From: Limnohabitans sp. Rim8
GTDB taxonomy: Bacteria > Pseudomonadota > Gammaproteobacteria > Burkholderiales > Burkholderiaceae_C
Length of the DNA: 34,636 bases
Direction: 5' to 3'
Assembly (NCBI RefSeq): GCF_945901735.1
Contig: NZ_CAMDLM010000034.1
Coordinates: forward strand, 1-34,636
Both the position numbers and the translations under genes were made by a program. The notes under the pieces are model-generated. The model ran no database searches and was not told the DNA's origin. It saw nothing but the letters and a program-made list of their open reading frames with translations. Shown piece by piece: positions 6,402 to 15,986 of this stretch. The first letter of the stretch is position 1; the number at the start of each line of letters is the position of its first letter.

Positions 6402-8915
6402 TCAGCGCACTTGCAAGATGGCATCGAACAAAGCCATGGCGGTTTGCATGACCTTGGCATTGGCTTGGTAGGCCTGTTGAAAACGAACCAAGGCAGAAGC
6501 CTCTTCGTCCAAACTGACGCCACTGATGGTGTCGCGGGCTTCTTGAGCCTGCTTGTAAACCACTTCGAGCGCTTGCTCGGAAATGGCGGCTTGGCGTGCC
6601 ACATTGCCCACTTGGTTGACGCGTTCGATATAGGCTTCGGTCACGGTCAAGCCACCGGGCATGATGCGTTGCTCTTCCAGGGCCACCAGACGCAACATGG
6701 TTTCGTTGTTGCCAATGCCGTCTCGGTTGCCGTCGATGGTGAATTCATCGCCTGCTTTGGGCGAGGTCGAAAACTCCAGCTTGAGGCCGCGGTAAGTCAG
6801 ACTGGGCGTGGCGGACAGCGGATCAGGGATCAGCGAGCGCTCGGCCAGGACGGTTCCAGGCGTGGTCCTGGAATCGACAATGGTGTACTGGGTGCTGGTG
6901 ATGAAGGAGACTTGGAGCGTTGAGGTCCGAAGTGATTGCTTCATGTCGCCGTCGATGTTGGCAAACTGAGCACGGACTTCGACGGTGCTGGACGTGGCGT
7001 TGGCAGGAATGGCTGTGTCGGTGACAAACACCAGCAGGTCATCGGTGGCGCTGCCCGTGATGTGCAAAGTGGAGTCGAAACCCAAGCGCTGCAGGTCTGC
7101 AGGCGTGCCGGCGCTGCCCGTTCCCAGGCGGATGTCGTCGGTGGTGTTGCTGCTGGGCCGGCTGAGGACCAATTTGCCGTCCACATCTGAGGCCGTGATC
7201 CGAACACTGGCAGGTTGGCTGGCGGTGGCGGTGTTGATCCAGTTGATAACCGAACCCAGAGTCAAGGGCCCTGACAGTGCAGGCAAATTTTGGCCGTTGA
7301 GCTGGTAGGTATTGGCCGCGATGGCGCCACTGGAGCCCACAAAAGTGTTGCCCACCAGCTGTGCAGCAACGGCCAAAGGGGCTTGGGCTTCGCCTGTTTT
7401 GCTGTTGAATTGCTGAACCTGGCTGACAACGGCTTGGGCCCCTAAGAAGATGTCCATGCCCAAATAAGTGGCCGGTGGCGTTTTGTTCAGGGCTTGGGCG
7501 CTGTAGGTGGCGCCTGCCTCCATGCCATTGCCAGCGTTGACCAACAAGGCTTGTTGGTTTTCGGTGAGCGTGCTGCCCAGCAAGTGTCGGCCATCGCGGG
7601 TCAAGACTTGCAGGGTTTGACCTGTTTTGGGGCTGAGCAAGTCCAGCGATAGATCTTGCGTGCCAATCGGCACCAAACCTAAGCTGGCAAAGCCTTGGTT
7701 GGCGTCGATGCTGATGGTGCTGGTGATGATTTGTGGCACTTGGGCCAACGCCAGATCACCACGCAGTTGAGTCGGCCCCTTGAATTCAGGGGTGATGTAT
7801 TGGATGCGCGCTTGCGCTGTACCGCTGTTGAGTGGGTTGTCGATGACCCGAAATTGTCCGGCCGCCGCCACCCGGTTGGCGTCCTGGATCAGCAACTGCA
7901 TCCCAGCCGCTTGGCCCGTTTTTTCGGTGGCAAATCCAAACAAGTCACCGCCGAGCAAGCCTTCTGCATCCACCCCGTCTCGGTGGACCAAGTTGACTTC
8001 CTCGACCAGAGCGCTGGACAAGTTGTCCAGCGCGTCAGCCGCTGGGCTGAGCACCTGGTCGCGAAAGCTGATGACCCCACCAATTTTGCCGCTGGAAAAC
8101 CCGGGCATGGGTTCGGGAGAACCATAGGCGTCGAGCACGAACTCGAGCATACCTGGGTTGATTTTGGAGTTGTTAACGGTGATGGCGCGAGAAATGTTGC
8201 TCTTGACCAAGATGCCTTGGTCCAAGGTGTCACCCACACTGACCATGACGGCGCCATTGACCTCAAACTTGGTTTTGATGGCGACCAAACTGGACAACTC
8301 GCGCAGCAACAGGTCGCGTTGATCGAGCAGCTCGGAAGGTTGGCTGGCAGTGGTGCTGTGCTTGGTCAGTTGTTTGTTCATCAGGGCCAATTGGCCTGAC
8401 AAGGCGTTGATTTGGCCCACATCGGTTTCGATCGCTTGTCGGGTTTCATTGCCCAGCAGTTCGAATTGACCGGCCAATTGCCGAAAGCGCGCCGCCAAAC
8501 CGTCTGCATCGCGCACAAAGATGCTGCGCGAGACGACGGAAGCCGGGTCGCTGGCCAAATCCCTGGAGGACTCGAAAAACCGGTTCATGGCCGTGGTCAG
8601 GCCAATGCTTTCATCGCCCATCACATCGATCAGTCGGTTGACGTAAGACAGCAGTGGTTTTTGGCTTTGCAGGTCGCTGTTGCTGTTGCGCAAGTTGGAT
8701 TCGACAAAGGCGTCGTACTGGCGCTGAACCGCATCAAAACGGGCCCCGGTGCCCAAGTAGCTGCCGCCCATTTGGCGCGGCTGGTTGGCCGTCAGCGACA
8801 CATCCTGTCGGGTGTAGCCGTCGGTGTTGACGTTGGCAATGTTGTTCGACACCGTCGCCAGGGCCCGCTGGTAAGCGGTGACGCCCGAGCTGCCGATGCT
8901 GAGCAAGTCACTCAT
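6402..8915 (-). CDS. flgK: Flagellar hook-associated protein FlgK (HAP1), enlarged
   Basis: FlgK is the first hook-filament junction protein. The N-terminus contains the rod/hook signature SSGVTAYQRALATVSNNIAN, then VNTDGYTRQDV. The C-terminus has SGVSLDEEASALVRFQQAYQ followed by ANAKVMQTAMALFDAIL, the paired terminal coiled coil. At 837 residues it is well above the roughly 550-650 of enteric-type FlgK. The extra length lies in the middle (about residues 330-720), where repeated Thr/Ser/Gly-rich beta-type stretches suggest additional surface domains. It overlaps flgJ by four bases (ATGA). Confidence 0.96.
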   Translation of the reverse strand: MSDLLSIGSSGVTAYQRALATVSNNIANVNTDGYTRQDVSLTANQPRQMGGSYLGTGARFDAVQRQYDAFVESNLRNSNSDLQSQKPLLSYVNRLIDVMGDESIGLTTAMNRFFESSRDLASDPASVVSRSIFVRDADGLAARFRQLAGQFELLGNETRQAIETDVGQINALSGQLALMNKQLTKHSTTASQPSELLDQRDLLLRELSSLVAIKTKFEVNGAVMVSVGDTLDQGILVKSNISRAITVNNSKINPGMLEFVLDAYGSPEPMPGFSSGKIGGVISFRDQVLSPAADALDNLSSALVEEVNLVHRDGVDAEGLLGGDLFGFATEKTGQAAGMQLLIQDANRVAAAGQFRVIDNPLNSGTAQARIQYITPEFKGPTQLRGDLALAQVPQIITSTISIDANQGFASLGLVPIGTQDLSLDLLSPKTGQTLQVLTRDGRHLLGSTLTENQQALLVNAGNGMEAGATYSAQALNKTPPATYLGMDIFLGAQAVVSQVQQFNSKTGEAQAPLAVAAQLVGNTFVGSSGAIAANTYQLNGQNLPALSGPLTLGSVINWINTATASQPASVRITASDVDGKLVLSRPSSNTTDDIRLGTGSAGTPADLQRLGFDSTLHITGSATDDLLVFVTDTAIPANATSSTVEVRAQFANIDGDMKQSLRTSTLQVSFITSTQYTIVDSRTTPGTVLAERSLIPDPLSATPSLTYRGLKLEFSTSPKAGDEFTIDGNRDGIGNNETMLRLVALEEQRIMPGGLTVTEAYIERVNQVGNVARQAAISEQALEVVYKQAQEARDTISGVSLDEEASALVRFQQAYQANAKVMQTAMALFDAILQVR

Positions 8916-9376
8916 GGCTTATCTCCCAGCTTGAAGCCGCTGGTGCGCTCCAGGCGGTAGGCCTCGACAGCGGCGGGCTTGATGGCCATGGGCTCGCGGG
9001 CCGGATTCAGGGGCAGGGCGGGTGCGCTCAGGCTGATCGGCTGGCGCTGGCGCAGCGCGTCTTGCGTGCTCACGGCCTGGGCCTGGTTCATTTGGCGTTC
9101 CATCATGTCGGCCAGGCCCATGCCGCCGCGTTTGGCCATGCTCAGGGACACCTCCTTGTCCATCAGGTCCTGGTACATCTCCATGTTGCCGCCCTCGACC
9201 AGATCGCTTTTTTCGATCGAGTCACGCATGGTCTTCATCATCTGTTGGATGAAATAGGCCTCGAACTGTTCGGCGGTTTTGCGCACCGCCTTGCTGGGGT
9301 CGCGTGCGGCATCGCCCTTCAACTGCGTCAGGGCGTTGAAGTCCAGATAAGAACCGGAGGAGCTGATGTCGTTCAT
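8912..9376 (-). CDS. flgJ: FlgJ rod-binding protein, without muramidase domain
   Basis: This 154-residue protein corresponds only to the N-terminal rod-capping half of enteric FlgJ. The family stretch AVRKTAEQFEAYFIQQMMKT, MRDSIEKSDLVEGG, MEMYQDLMDKEVSLSMAKRG and GMGLADMMERQM is clear. The C-terminal glucosaminidase domain of Salmonella FlgJ (about 316 residues in total) is absent. The gene is intact, between flgI and flgK, overlapping flgK by four bases, so the short form is genuine. The cell-wall cutting function is probably carried by the transglycosylase-like gene at 17011-18138. Confidence 0.94.
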   Translation of the reverse strand: MNDISSSGSYLDFNALTQLKGDAARDPSKAVRKTAEQFEAYFIQQMMKTMRDSIEKSDLVEGGNMEMYQDLMDKEVSLSMAKRGGMGLADMMERQMNQAQAVSTQDALRQRQPISLSAPALPLNPAREPMAIKPAAVEAYRLERTSGFKLGDKP

Positions 9377-9416
9377 GGTGGGTGGATTGTTCAGTGCTCA
9401 GACGCTTTCAAGCCGC

Positions 9417-10541
9417 TCAGATGATGATCAGCTCGGCGCGCAGGCTGCCGGTGCTTTTGAGGGCTTCAAGAATGGCGATCAGGGCCGAGGGCGTGGCCCC
9501 GACCTGATTGACCGCGTCCACCACTTGGCGCAAGTCCACGCCGGGTTGGAACAGGAACATCGGGTTCTTGGGCTCGGTCACGGCGATTTCGGCGTTTTGC
9601 ACCGGGGCCGTCTGGCCCGCGGCCAGGGGGTTGGGTTGCGAGACTTCGTTGGTCGCGGCAATGGCCACTGAGATGGTGCCGTGCGCCACGGCCGCGGCCG
9701 TCACGCGCACATTGCGGCTGATGACCACGGTGCCGGTGCGCGAGTTGATCACCACACGGGCGGGTGGCTCGCCGGGTACGACGTCGAGGTTTTCCACCAA
9801 GCTCATGAAGGCCACGCGTTGCGACATGTCGGCGGGGGCACGGATGGCCAGTGACATGCCGTCGATGGCGCGGGCGGTGCCTTCACCAAAACTTTTGTTG
9901 ACGGCGTTCACGATGGCGGTGGTGGTGGTGAAGTCCGACTCGCGCACGTTCATGACCACATGGTCTGAGCTTTCAAAAGGGGTTTCGACCATGCGCTCGA
10001 CCGTGGCACCGTTGGGCACGCGGGACGAGGTGGGCACACCAATGCTGACCTTGGAGCCGGCTGCGCTGGCGTCAATCCCGGTGGCGTTCAGGGCCCCCTG
10101 GGCGATGCCATACACCTCGCCGTCCACGCCGCGCAGGCTGGTCAGCAGCAAGTTGCCACCGCGCAGGTTGGTGGCCTTGCCAATGGCCGAGACGTTGATG
10201 TCGATTTTTTGACCTGGCTTGGCAAACGGGGGCAGCTCGGCGGTGACCATCACGGCAGCCACGTTCTTGATGTCGATTTTGCCGGCGCTGGTGCCTTGCT
10301 CGAAATCCGACAACGGGCCGTCCAGGCTCACGCCCATGCGGCTGAGCATGGACTTCATGCTTTGCGCAGTAAAGGACACATCGGCCCCGTCTCCCGTGCC
10401 TTGCAAACCCACCACCAGGCCGTAACCTATGAGTTGGTTGGTGCGGCTCGCGGCCACGCTGGCCAAGTCCTTGATGCGGTCAGCCCAGGCGCTGCCCGAG
10501 GTGGCCAGCAGCAAAATGAGGGAGAAGAGGACGGTTTTCAT
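9417..10541 (-). CDS. flgI: Flagellar P-ring protein FlgI
   Basis: FlgI forms the periplasmic P-ring around the rod. The predicted 374-residue product starts with a signal peptide (MKTVLFSLILLLATSGSAWA) followed by DRIKDLASVAASRTNQLIGY and GLVVGLQGTGDG, the family signature, and ends in ILEALKSTGSLRAELIII. The frame is open far upstream of 10541, but that part is antisense or out-of-frame to flgH, and only the ATG at 10541 gives a signal peptide and the normal family length. It lies 26 bases after flgH. Confidence 0.97.
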   Translation of the reverse strand: MKTVLFSLILLLATSGSAWADRIKDLASVAASRTNQLIGYGLVVGLQGTGDGADVSFTAQSMKSMLSRMGVSLDGPLSDFEQGTSAGKIDIKNVAAVMVTAELPPFAKPGQKIDINVSAIGKATNLRGGNLLLTSLRGVDGEVYGIAQGALNATGIDASAAGSKVSIGVPTSSRVPNGATVERMVETPFESSDHVVMNVRESDFTTTTAIVNAVNKSFGEGTARAIDGMSLAIRAPADMSQRVAFMSLVENLDVVPGEPPARVVINSRTGTVVISRNVRVTAAAVAHGTISVAIAATNEVSQPNPLAAGQTAPVQNAEIAVTEPKNPMFLFQPGVDLRQVVDAVNQVGATPSALIAILEALKSTGSLRAELIII

Positions 10542-10567
10542 GGGAGGCCTTTGGGGGTGTTCGGGGT

Positions 10568-11290
10568 TCAAAAAGGCCAAACTTTGAGCAAGGCCTTGGT
10601 GCCCCAGCCCGTCTTCGCCACCGCTGCCATGTCGCCAGTTCCACGGTAGGCAATCTGGGCATTGGCCAAGCGGCGGGACTGCACCATGTTGTTGGGCGAG
10701 ACGTCCTCGGGGCGGATGATGCCGCTGACTTGGATGACCTCGGCACCTTCGGTCAGGGCCAGTTGTTTTTCGCCGCGCACCATCAGGTTGCCGTTGGACA
10801 ACACCTCGACCACAGTGACCGACACCGCGCCGGTCAGGCTGGCGTTTTGGTCTGCAGAGCCCTCGCCGGTGCTGGCAATGTTGGCGCTGTTGAGGTTCAG
10901 GCCTTCCAGGGCACCGTCGCCCTTGCTGCCAAAAATCTTGGATGGGATGCGCAGCGCTTTGTTGACCAAACCACTGGGGATGACATCGTTGGAGGCCTCG
11001 CGCTTGACCGTGCCGGTTTGTTTGCGTATGGCCCGCGTGGACTCGTCGAGCATCACGGTGATCAGGTCGCCGACGCGGTAGTTGCGGTTGCGGCCGAAAA
11101 AGTTGTCGCTCTGCCGACCGTTGTAGATGGCACCTGTGGCCATGCGGGGCTTGTCTATCGCCACCGGGATGACGGGGGCAAATTGGGGAGAGTGCACCAA
11201 AGGCTCGGGGGCTGTGGCGCAACCGCCGAGGCCCAAGGCCAGCAAGCCAAGGGCTGAAACGCGTGTGATGAAATCGATGCGGGCGGTCAT
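10568..11290 (-). CDS. flgH: Flagellar L-ring lipoprotein FlgH
   Basis: FlgH forms the outer-membrane L-ring. The 240-residue product has a lipoprotein signal peptide ending in the lipobox LGLGGC, so the mature N-terminal Cys would be lipidated. Family motifs include MATGAIYNGRQSDNFF, RNYRVGDLITVML and the C-terminal SGIIRPEDVSPNNMVQSRRL with AQIAYRGTGDM. Length is normal. The gene starts seven bases downstream of flgG and precedes flgI, the usual order. Confidence 0.97.
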   Translation of the reverse strand: MTARIDFITRVSALGLLALGLGGCATAPEPLVHSPQFAPVIPVAIDKPRMATGAIYNGRQSDNFFGRNRNYRVGDLITVMLDESTRAIRKQTGTVKREASNDVIPSGLVNKALRIPSKIFGSKGDGALEGLNLNSANIASTGEGSADQNASLTGAVSVTVVEVLSNGNLMVRGEKQLALTEGAEVIQVSGIIRPEDVSPNNMVQSRRLANAQIAYRGTGDMAAVAKTGWGTKALLKVWPF

Positions 11291-11297
11291 GGCGGGC

Positions 11298-12083
11298 TCA
11301 CATGTTGTTGTTCAGGAAGCGCAGCATGCCGTCTACGGCAGAGATGGCTTTGGAGTTGATTTCGTAGGCGCGTTGGGTTTCGATCATGTTGACCATTTCT
11401 TCCACCACGTTCACGTTAGACGCCTCCAGCGCCCCTTGCATCAACTGGCCTGCGCCAGCCTGGCCAGGTTGTGAGACCACGGGCGCACCACTGGCGGTCG
11501 TTTCCTTGAGCAAGTTCTGCCCAATGGCTTGCAGTCCTGCCGAGTTTGAAAAGCGGGCAATTTGAATCTGACCCAGCACCTGTGCGCCGCCACCGGCAGC
11601 GGCCTCTACTGATACCGTGCCATCCTGGCCGATCGAGATGCTGGCCACGTTGGGGGGGATGGTGATGGCCGGCTGCAAAGGCGCGCCGTTGGCGGTGACC
11701 AGCTGACCTGTGGCCGAGAGCTTGAAGCTGCCGTCGCGGGAATAAGCAATCGTGCCGTCAGACTGGGCGATCTGGAAAAAACCATCCCCTTGCACCGCCA
11801 TGTCCAGCGCGTTCTTGGTGGTCACCAAACTGCCTTGGGTATGGGTTTTTTCAGTGGCCACGATGCGCACGCCGGTGCCCAGCATCAAGCCCGTGGGGGC
11901 TTGTGCGTCGGCGCCCACTTGGGCCCCAGGCTGGCGCAGGTTTTGGTAGAGCATGTCCTCGAAGCTGGCGCGGTCGCGCTTGAAGCCCGTCGTGTTGACG
12001 TTGGCCAGGTTGTTGGAGATGACCGACATGCGCGTTTGCTGCGCATCCAGGCCGGTCTTGGCAATCCACATTGAGGCATCCAT
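11298..12083 (-). CDS. flgG: Flagellar distal rod protein FlgG
   Basis: This 261-residue protein forms the distal rod that passes through the L and P rings. The N-terminus (MDASMWIAKTGLDAQQTRMS, VISNNLANVNTTGFKRDRAS) carries the axial-protein motif. The C-terminus (LEASNVNVVEEMVNMIETQR, AYEINSKAI) is the conserved flagellar basal-body rod domain. Length equals that of other FlgG proteins. An AGGAG ribosome-binding site precedes the ATG at 12083. Confidence 0.98.
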   Translation of the reverse strand: MDASMWIAKTGLDAQQTRMSVISNNLANVNTTGFKRDRASFEDMLYQNLRQPGAQVGADAQAPTGLMLGTGVRIVATEKTHTQGSLVTTKNALDMAVQGDGFFQIAQSDGTIAYSRDGSFKLSATGQLVTANGAPLQPAITIPPNVASISIGQDGTVSVEAAAGGGAQVLGQIQIARFSNSAGLQAIGQNLLKETTASGAPVVSQPGQAGAGQLMQGALEASNVNVVEEMVNMIETQRAYEINSKAISAVDGMLRFLNNNM

Positions 12084-12102
12084 GAGGTGCTCCTGTCAGG
12101 GG

Positions 12103-12864
12103 TTAAGCGGCTTTCATCATGGAAGCGCCGGACTCGTCGAGTCCCTTCATTTCCTTGATGATGCGAATCTGGGTTTCAAAACTGCGCGAGTGATCGATCA
12201 AGCGGGTCATGGCCTCAATGGCGCTGACGTTGCTGCCCTCCAGGGCCTGGGGAATCACTTGGGGCAGTTGATCATTTAAAGCAAGGTCCGTGCCATCAGG
12301 TTTTTCCGACACCTTGAACAAGCCGTCAGCGCGTCGGCCCAAACTGATGCCTGTGACATCGCGCAAACGCAAGCGGTCGATCAACACGTCGGGGGCGGGG
12401 CCGACCACGTTGGGGTCCCGTGCGTAGATGCTGCCGTCTGGGTTGATGGTGACCATCAGGCCCGGTGGGATGGTGATGGGGCCGCCATCGCCCAGCACCA
12501 GGTGGCCAGAGCCGTTTTCCAGCTGGCCCTGGATGTTCACTTTCAGATCACCCCGGCGCGTGAACGCCAGGTCGCCGTTGGGGGCCTGCACCGTCATCAC
12601 CGTGGTGCCCGCCATGGCCACGTCCATCGGGCGGCCTGTGGCCATGACCGAACCGGGGTCCATGCGGATCACGTCGCGCGCAATGGTTTGGGCTTGGTAG
12701 CGGGTGTCGAAACCCGCGCCCGAGACCTTGATCGATTGCAAGGCCACGTCGTAGCTGCTTTTGAAGCCCAAGGTGGAGACGTTGGACAGGTCGTTGACCA
12801 GCACCTGGCGTGCCGTGGTCTGCTCTTTGATGGTGGCGTTCGAGGTGAAGACAAGGCGGTCCAT
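12103..12864 (-). CDS. flgF: Flagellar proximal rod protein FlgF
   Basis: This 253-residue protein is part of the proximal rod. It starts MDRLVFTSNATIKEQTTARQ, a typical FlgF beginning, followed by LVNDLSNVSTLGFKSSYDVA. It ends with the rod-protein C-terminal motif (LEGSNVSAIEAMTRLIDHSR, SFETQIRIIKEM). FlgF and FlgG are similar; the MDRLVF start and the position before flgG support FlgF. Confidence 0.96.
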   Translation of the reverse strand: MDRLVFTSNATIKEQTTARQVLVNDLSNVSTLGFKSSYDVALQSIKVSGAGFDTRYQAQTIARDVIRMDPGSVMATGRPMDVAMAGTTVMTVQAPNGDLAFTRRGDLKVNIQGQLENGSGHLVLGDGGPITIPPGLMVTINPDGSIYARDPNVVGPAPDVLIDRLRLRDVTGISLGRRADGLFKVSEKPDGTDLALNDQLPQVIPQALEGSNVSAIEAMTRLIDHSRSFETQIRIIKEMKGLDESGASMMKAA

Positions 12865-12905
12865 GCTGGGGCTCTCTGGGGTTCAGTCGGGGGTGATTCA
12901 GGGCA

Positions 12906-15239
12906 TCAAGAACGGATGTTGATGATCGCGCTGGTCATGGTGGAACTGGTCTCAATCGCCTTGGCGTTGGCCTGGAAGTTCCGTTGCGCGGTGATCAGGT
13001 CCACCAACTCTTGCGTCAGGTCCACGTTGGCACGTTCGGTGGCACCCGCACGGATCGAACCGAAGCCGGCCGAGCCCGCTTCACCGATCTTGGCCATTCC
13101 CGACGAGGCAGACGACAAGTAGCTGGCATCACCCACCTGACGCAGCCCAGAGGGGCTGGAGAAGTTGGCCAGCACGATCTTGCCCAAGGACACTTGCGAG
13201 CCGTTGGAGTAGGTGGCATTGACCAAACCGTCTGGGTTGATGTTCAGGCCCATGAGTTCGCCTTCGGGGGCGCCGTCTTGCGACTGCGACAACACCGCGA
13301 AGGCGCTGGAGTATTGGGTCGACTTGGTGAAGTCAATCGACATGGTCAGCGCACCTTTACCGCCTTGCAAGAAGGCTGTTTCAAAGGGCATGCCGGTCAA
13401 GGGGGAGACGGGCTTACCGGTCAGGTCAAAGCTCAGTTCGCCGCGGTCAAGGTAGATGGGCCACCATTCTGTTTTGTCAGAAACACCTTCACCATCTTCA
13501 GTTTGTTCCCCGTTCTTGACGAACTGCAAAGCCCCGTTTTCGGTGAACTGGCTGAGTTTTTTCCAGTCGGTGGTGGCGCCAAACTGCATCTCGGTGTTGG
13601 CCAGTCCCCAATCAGCCGCGCCAGACACTTGGATGGTCGAGTTGCTGCCGGTCGTGCCCGTGGTGAAGTTCAGTTGTTTGGTTTTGGGATCAAAAGCGAC
13701 CGTCACCCCAGACACTTTGCGACCCGATTCCGGATCGACCATCGAGTTGATTTTGTCCTGCAGAGCCTTGGTGAAACCGTCGATGTTGCTGAAGGTCGTT
13801 GGGAACGGCAATTCAACTTTGGCGGCTATGCCGTCGACCGACACAAAAAAGTCCTTGTTGGATGACGTCACCTGGATGCTTTTGGCGGTGTTGATGGTGA
13901 GGACTTCACTGGTCAACATGGCTGGCTCGCTGGGTTTGCCGCGCAGCGCCTGTGTGCCAGAGGCGGTGACGATCAAATTCGGCGCGTCGGCAAGCCCCAT
14001 CAGGGCCGCGGCTTTGGTGTCTGCGCCCGTGATGGCGATGTTGGATGTATCACCCGTGGTGCCTGAGGCGACGGAGAATCTGGCCGAGTCAGGGTCAAAA
14101 GACACGGTGATACCGTACCGGGCATTTTTGGCGTACTCGTTGATGTTGGCCGTGGCGGTGTTGTCAGGTGTGTCTGCCAACGCGCCCAACACGTTGTTGA
14201 TTTCGACTTCGATGTTGCGCGCCAAAACCTCGGGGTCGCTGTCTGCGGCCTTGAGTGTGTAGGTGATGGGGCGCGCTATGCCAGAATCCACAGCAATGTT
14301 GAAAGAGAGCGTGCCCGTGGCGCCGGTCAAAGCCCCGTTGTTGTAAACATTGCTGGGAAGGATCCCGCCCAGGGCGGTGGCAGGTGACGACTGCCGTGTG
14401 TCGGTCAGTTGGTCGAGCGAATACATTTCTGTCGTCCCAGAGCTGGGAATGACGCGGGAATCGGATTTGGGCAAAACATCGCCGTACTTGTTCACAAACA
14501 ATGCGCCACCCACCGTATCCGTCGCCTGTTGCAAAGCGGGTTTGACCTGAGTGTCGCCTACAAAAAAGTAGGTCTGCCACTTGGAGAAGGGGCTGTCCAG
14601 CGTGGCGTTTTGGGTCTTCGCGTAATACACCGTGGCCAGGTAGCCGTTACCGCCGCTGTCGTACACGGTCAAAGCGGTGCTTTTGTTGTAGGTGCTGGGG
14701 TTGCTGCGGTCAAAGTCGGAGGTGATCACGGCCGAGTCGGCAGGCAAATTCAAGCCGAGTTGAATTTTGGTGGTTTCAACGGCTTCCCCTGAGGTCTTTG
14801 GGGGGATGGAGAGGGCGTTGAGGTCGGTCAAATCGGCCTTGCCGGACGAGTCGACCGAGGCGGCCATCAGGCGTTGGCCTGTGGAGTTCACCACGTTGTT
14901 TTGGTCGTTCAGCGTGAAAGAGCCGTTGCGGGTGTAAATGTCTTGCAGGCCGTCCGCTGTTTTGAGCGGGAAGAAACCGTCGCCCGTGATGGCCAGATCG
15001 AGCGAGTTGCCCGAGGTCGAGATGTTGCCCTGGCTGAATTCCTGGCTCACTTGCTTGAGCGAGACGCCCTGGCCGATGTTGCTGGACGACTTTTGCAGGG
15101 GCGAGGTGGAGAAAATGTCGCCAAAGTCAGCGCGTGAGCGCTTGAAGCCCGAGGTGCCCACGTTGGCGATGTTGTTGGAGGTGACGGCCAATTGGGCCGT
15201 GGCCGAGTTCAGTCCGGTAAGCGAGGTGTAAAAGGACAT
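12906..15239 (-). CDS. flgE: Flagellar hook protein FlgE, enlarged
   Basis: FlgE builds the hook, the universal joint between rod and filament. The N-terminus (MSFYTSLTGLNSATAQLAVT, SNNIANVGTSGFKRSRADFG) and the C-terminus (QELVDLITAQRNFQANAKAI) are the conserved axial-protein ends, and FlgE D2 features are visible. At 777 residues it is much longer than the roughly 400 of Salmonella FlgE. Most of the extra sequence is between about residues 230 and 600 and is rich in Thr, Ser, Ala and Asp, consistent with added surface domains. No frameshift is seen. An AGGAG ribosome-binding site precedes the ATG at 15239. Confidence 0.96.
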   Translation of the reverse strand: MSFYTSLTGLNSATAQLAVTSNNIANVGTSGFKRSRADFGDIFSTSPLQKSSSNIGQGVSLKQVSQEFSQGNISTSGNSLDLAITGDGFFPLKTADGLQDIYTRNGSFTLNDQNNVVNSTGQRLMAASVDSSGKADLTDLNALSIPPKTSGEAVETTKIQLGLNLPADSAVITSDFDRSNPSTYNKSTALTVYDSGGNGYLATVYYAKTQNATLDSPFSKWQTYFFVGDTQVKPALQQATDTVGGALFVNKYGDVLPKSDSRVIPSSGTTEMYSLDQLTDTRQSSPATALGGILPSNVYNNGALTGATGTLSFNIAVDSGIARPITYTLKAADSDPEVLARNIEVEINNVLGALADTPDNTATANINEYAKNARYGITVSFDPDSARFSVASGTTGDTSNIAITGADTKAAALMGLADAPNLIVTASGTQALRGKPSEPAMLTSEVLTINTAKSIQVTSSNKDFFVSVDGIAAKVELPFPTTFSNIDGFTKALQDKINSMVDPESGRKVSGVTVAFDPKTKQLNFTTGTTGSNSTIQVSGAADWGLANTEMQFGATTDWKKLSQFTENGALQFVKNGEQTEDGEGVSDKTEWWPIYLDRGELSFDLTGKPVSPLTGMPFETAFLQGGKGALTMSIDFTKSTQYSSAFAVLSQSQDGAPEGELMGLNINPDGLVNATYSNGSQVSLGKIVLANFSSPSGLRQVGDASYLSSASSGMAKIGEAGSAGFGSIRAGATERANVDLTQELVDLITAQRNFQANAKAIETSSTMTSAIINIRS

Positions 15240-15282
15240 GCTGAAGGGCTCCTGTTTGAAAGTGGGTGTTGGGGGCGACTGT

Positions 15283-15972
15283 TTAGATGCCGACGCGTTT
15301 GACGTCGGTCAGCAGCATGGTTTTGCCGCCGTCGACTTCGACGCTGACGCTGCCGTCAGTCGGGTTGCTGGAGATGGCACGCACGGTGGACAAGGTGCTG
15401 ACCGGCACATCGGTGGTTTGGCCATTGACCACGGCTTTGGCGCTCAGGCGGTACAGGCCGCTGGGCACGGGGTTTTCTGCGGCGTCTTTGCCGTTCCACG
15501 AAATCGGGGTGGTGCCCGGCAATTGCGGGCCTGCGATCAGCTCTTGCACCAGACGGCCTTGGCTGTCGAACACGCTGACCTGAATGCCGCTGGCGCCCAT
15601 GGGCAGGTCGATGCTGCCGTCGATGACGCCGCCCGAAGTCAGCTGGGTGGGCGTGTCGGTCACGGCCACTTTTTTGCCAATGAGCGAGGCGCTGCCGAGC
15701 ATGCGCTCGCTCGACATGGAGGTGACGAATTTGTCCAGTGATCCCTGCATGTTGGTCAGCGCTTCGAGCTGCGAGAACTGCGCCAGCTGAGCCACAAAAG
15801 CCTCGTTTTTCACGGGCTCCAGTGGGTTTTGGTTTTGCAGCTGCGCGGTGAACAAGGTCAGGAATTCCTGCTTGCCCATGTCCTCTTTGGTTTTCTTGGA
15901 TGCCTCTTTCACGTCTTCGTAACGCGAGACGTTTTGGAGCAGGCTGGACGATGTCACATTGGAGGTGGCCAT
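15283..15972 (-). CDS. flgD: Flagellar hook assembly protein FlgD
   Basis: FlgD is the scaffold (hook cap) needed for FlgE assembly and is removed when the hook is finished. The 229-residue product contains the N-terminal motif MGKQEFLTLFTAQLQNQNPL, then EPVKNEAFVAQLAQFSQLEA, followed by the hybrid Tudor/Fn3-like domain, which includes VFDSQGRLVQEL and WNGKDAAENPVPSGLYRLSA. Length is normal, and it sits between flgC and flgE. Confidence 0.97.
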   Translation of the reverse strand: MATSNVTSSSLLQNVSRYEDVKEASKKTKEDMGKQEFLTLFTAQLQNQNPLEPVKNEAFVAQLAQFSQLEALTNMQGSLDKFVTSMSSERMLGSASLIGKKVAVTDTPTQLTSGGVIDGSIDLPMGASGIQVSVFDSQGRLVQELIAGPQLPGTTPISWNGKDAAENPVPSGLYRLSAKAVVNGQTTDVPVSTLSTVRAISSNPTDGSVSVEVDGGKTMLLTDVKRVGI

Positions 15973-15986
15973 GGGGTGCTTTCGGG

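Noticed and set aside
8698..8705. GATTCGAC inside flgK, identical to the reversed sigma-28 -10 octamer
   Set aside because: No TTGA/TTAA occurs at the required 15-base distance, and the site is inside a coding region with no late gene after it.
9417..11222. FlgI frame extended upstream to 601 codons
   Set aside because: The additional N-terminal part lies inside flgH in another frame and resembles no family. The ATG at 10541 gives a signal peptide and the normal FlgI length.
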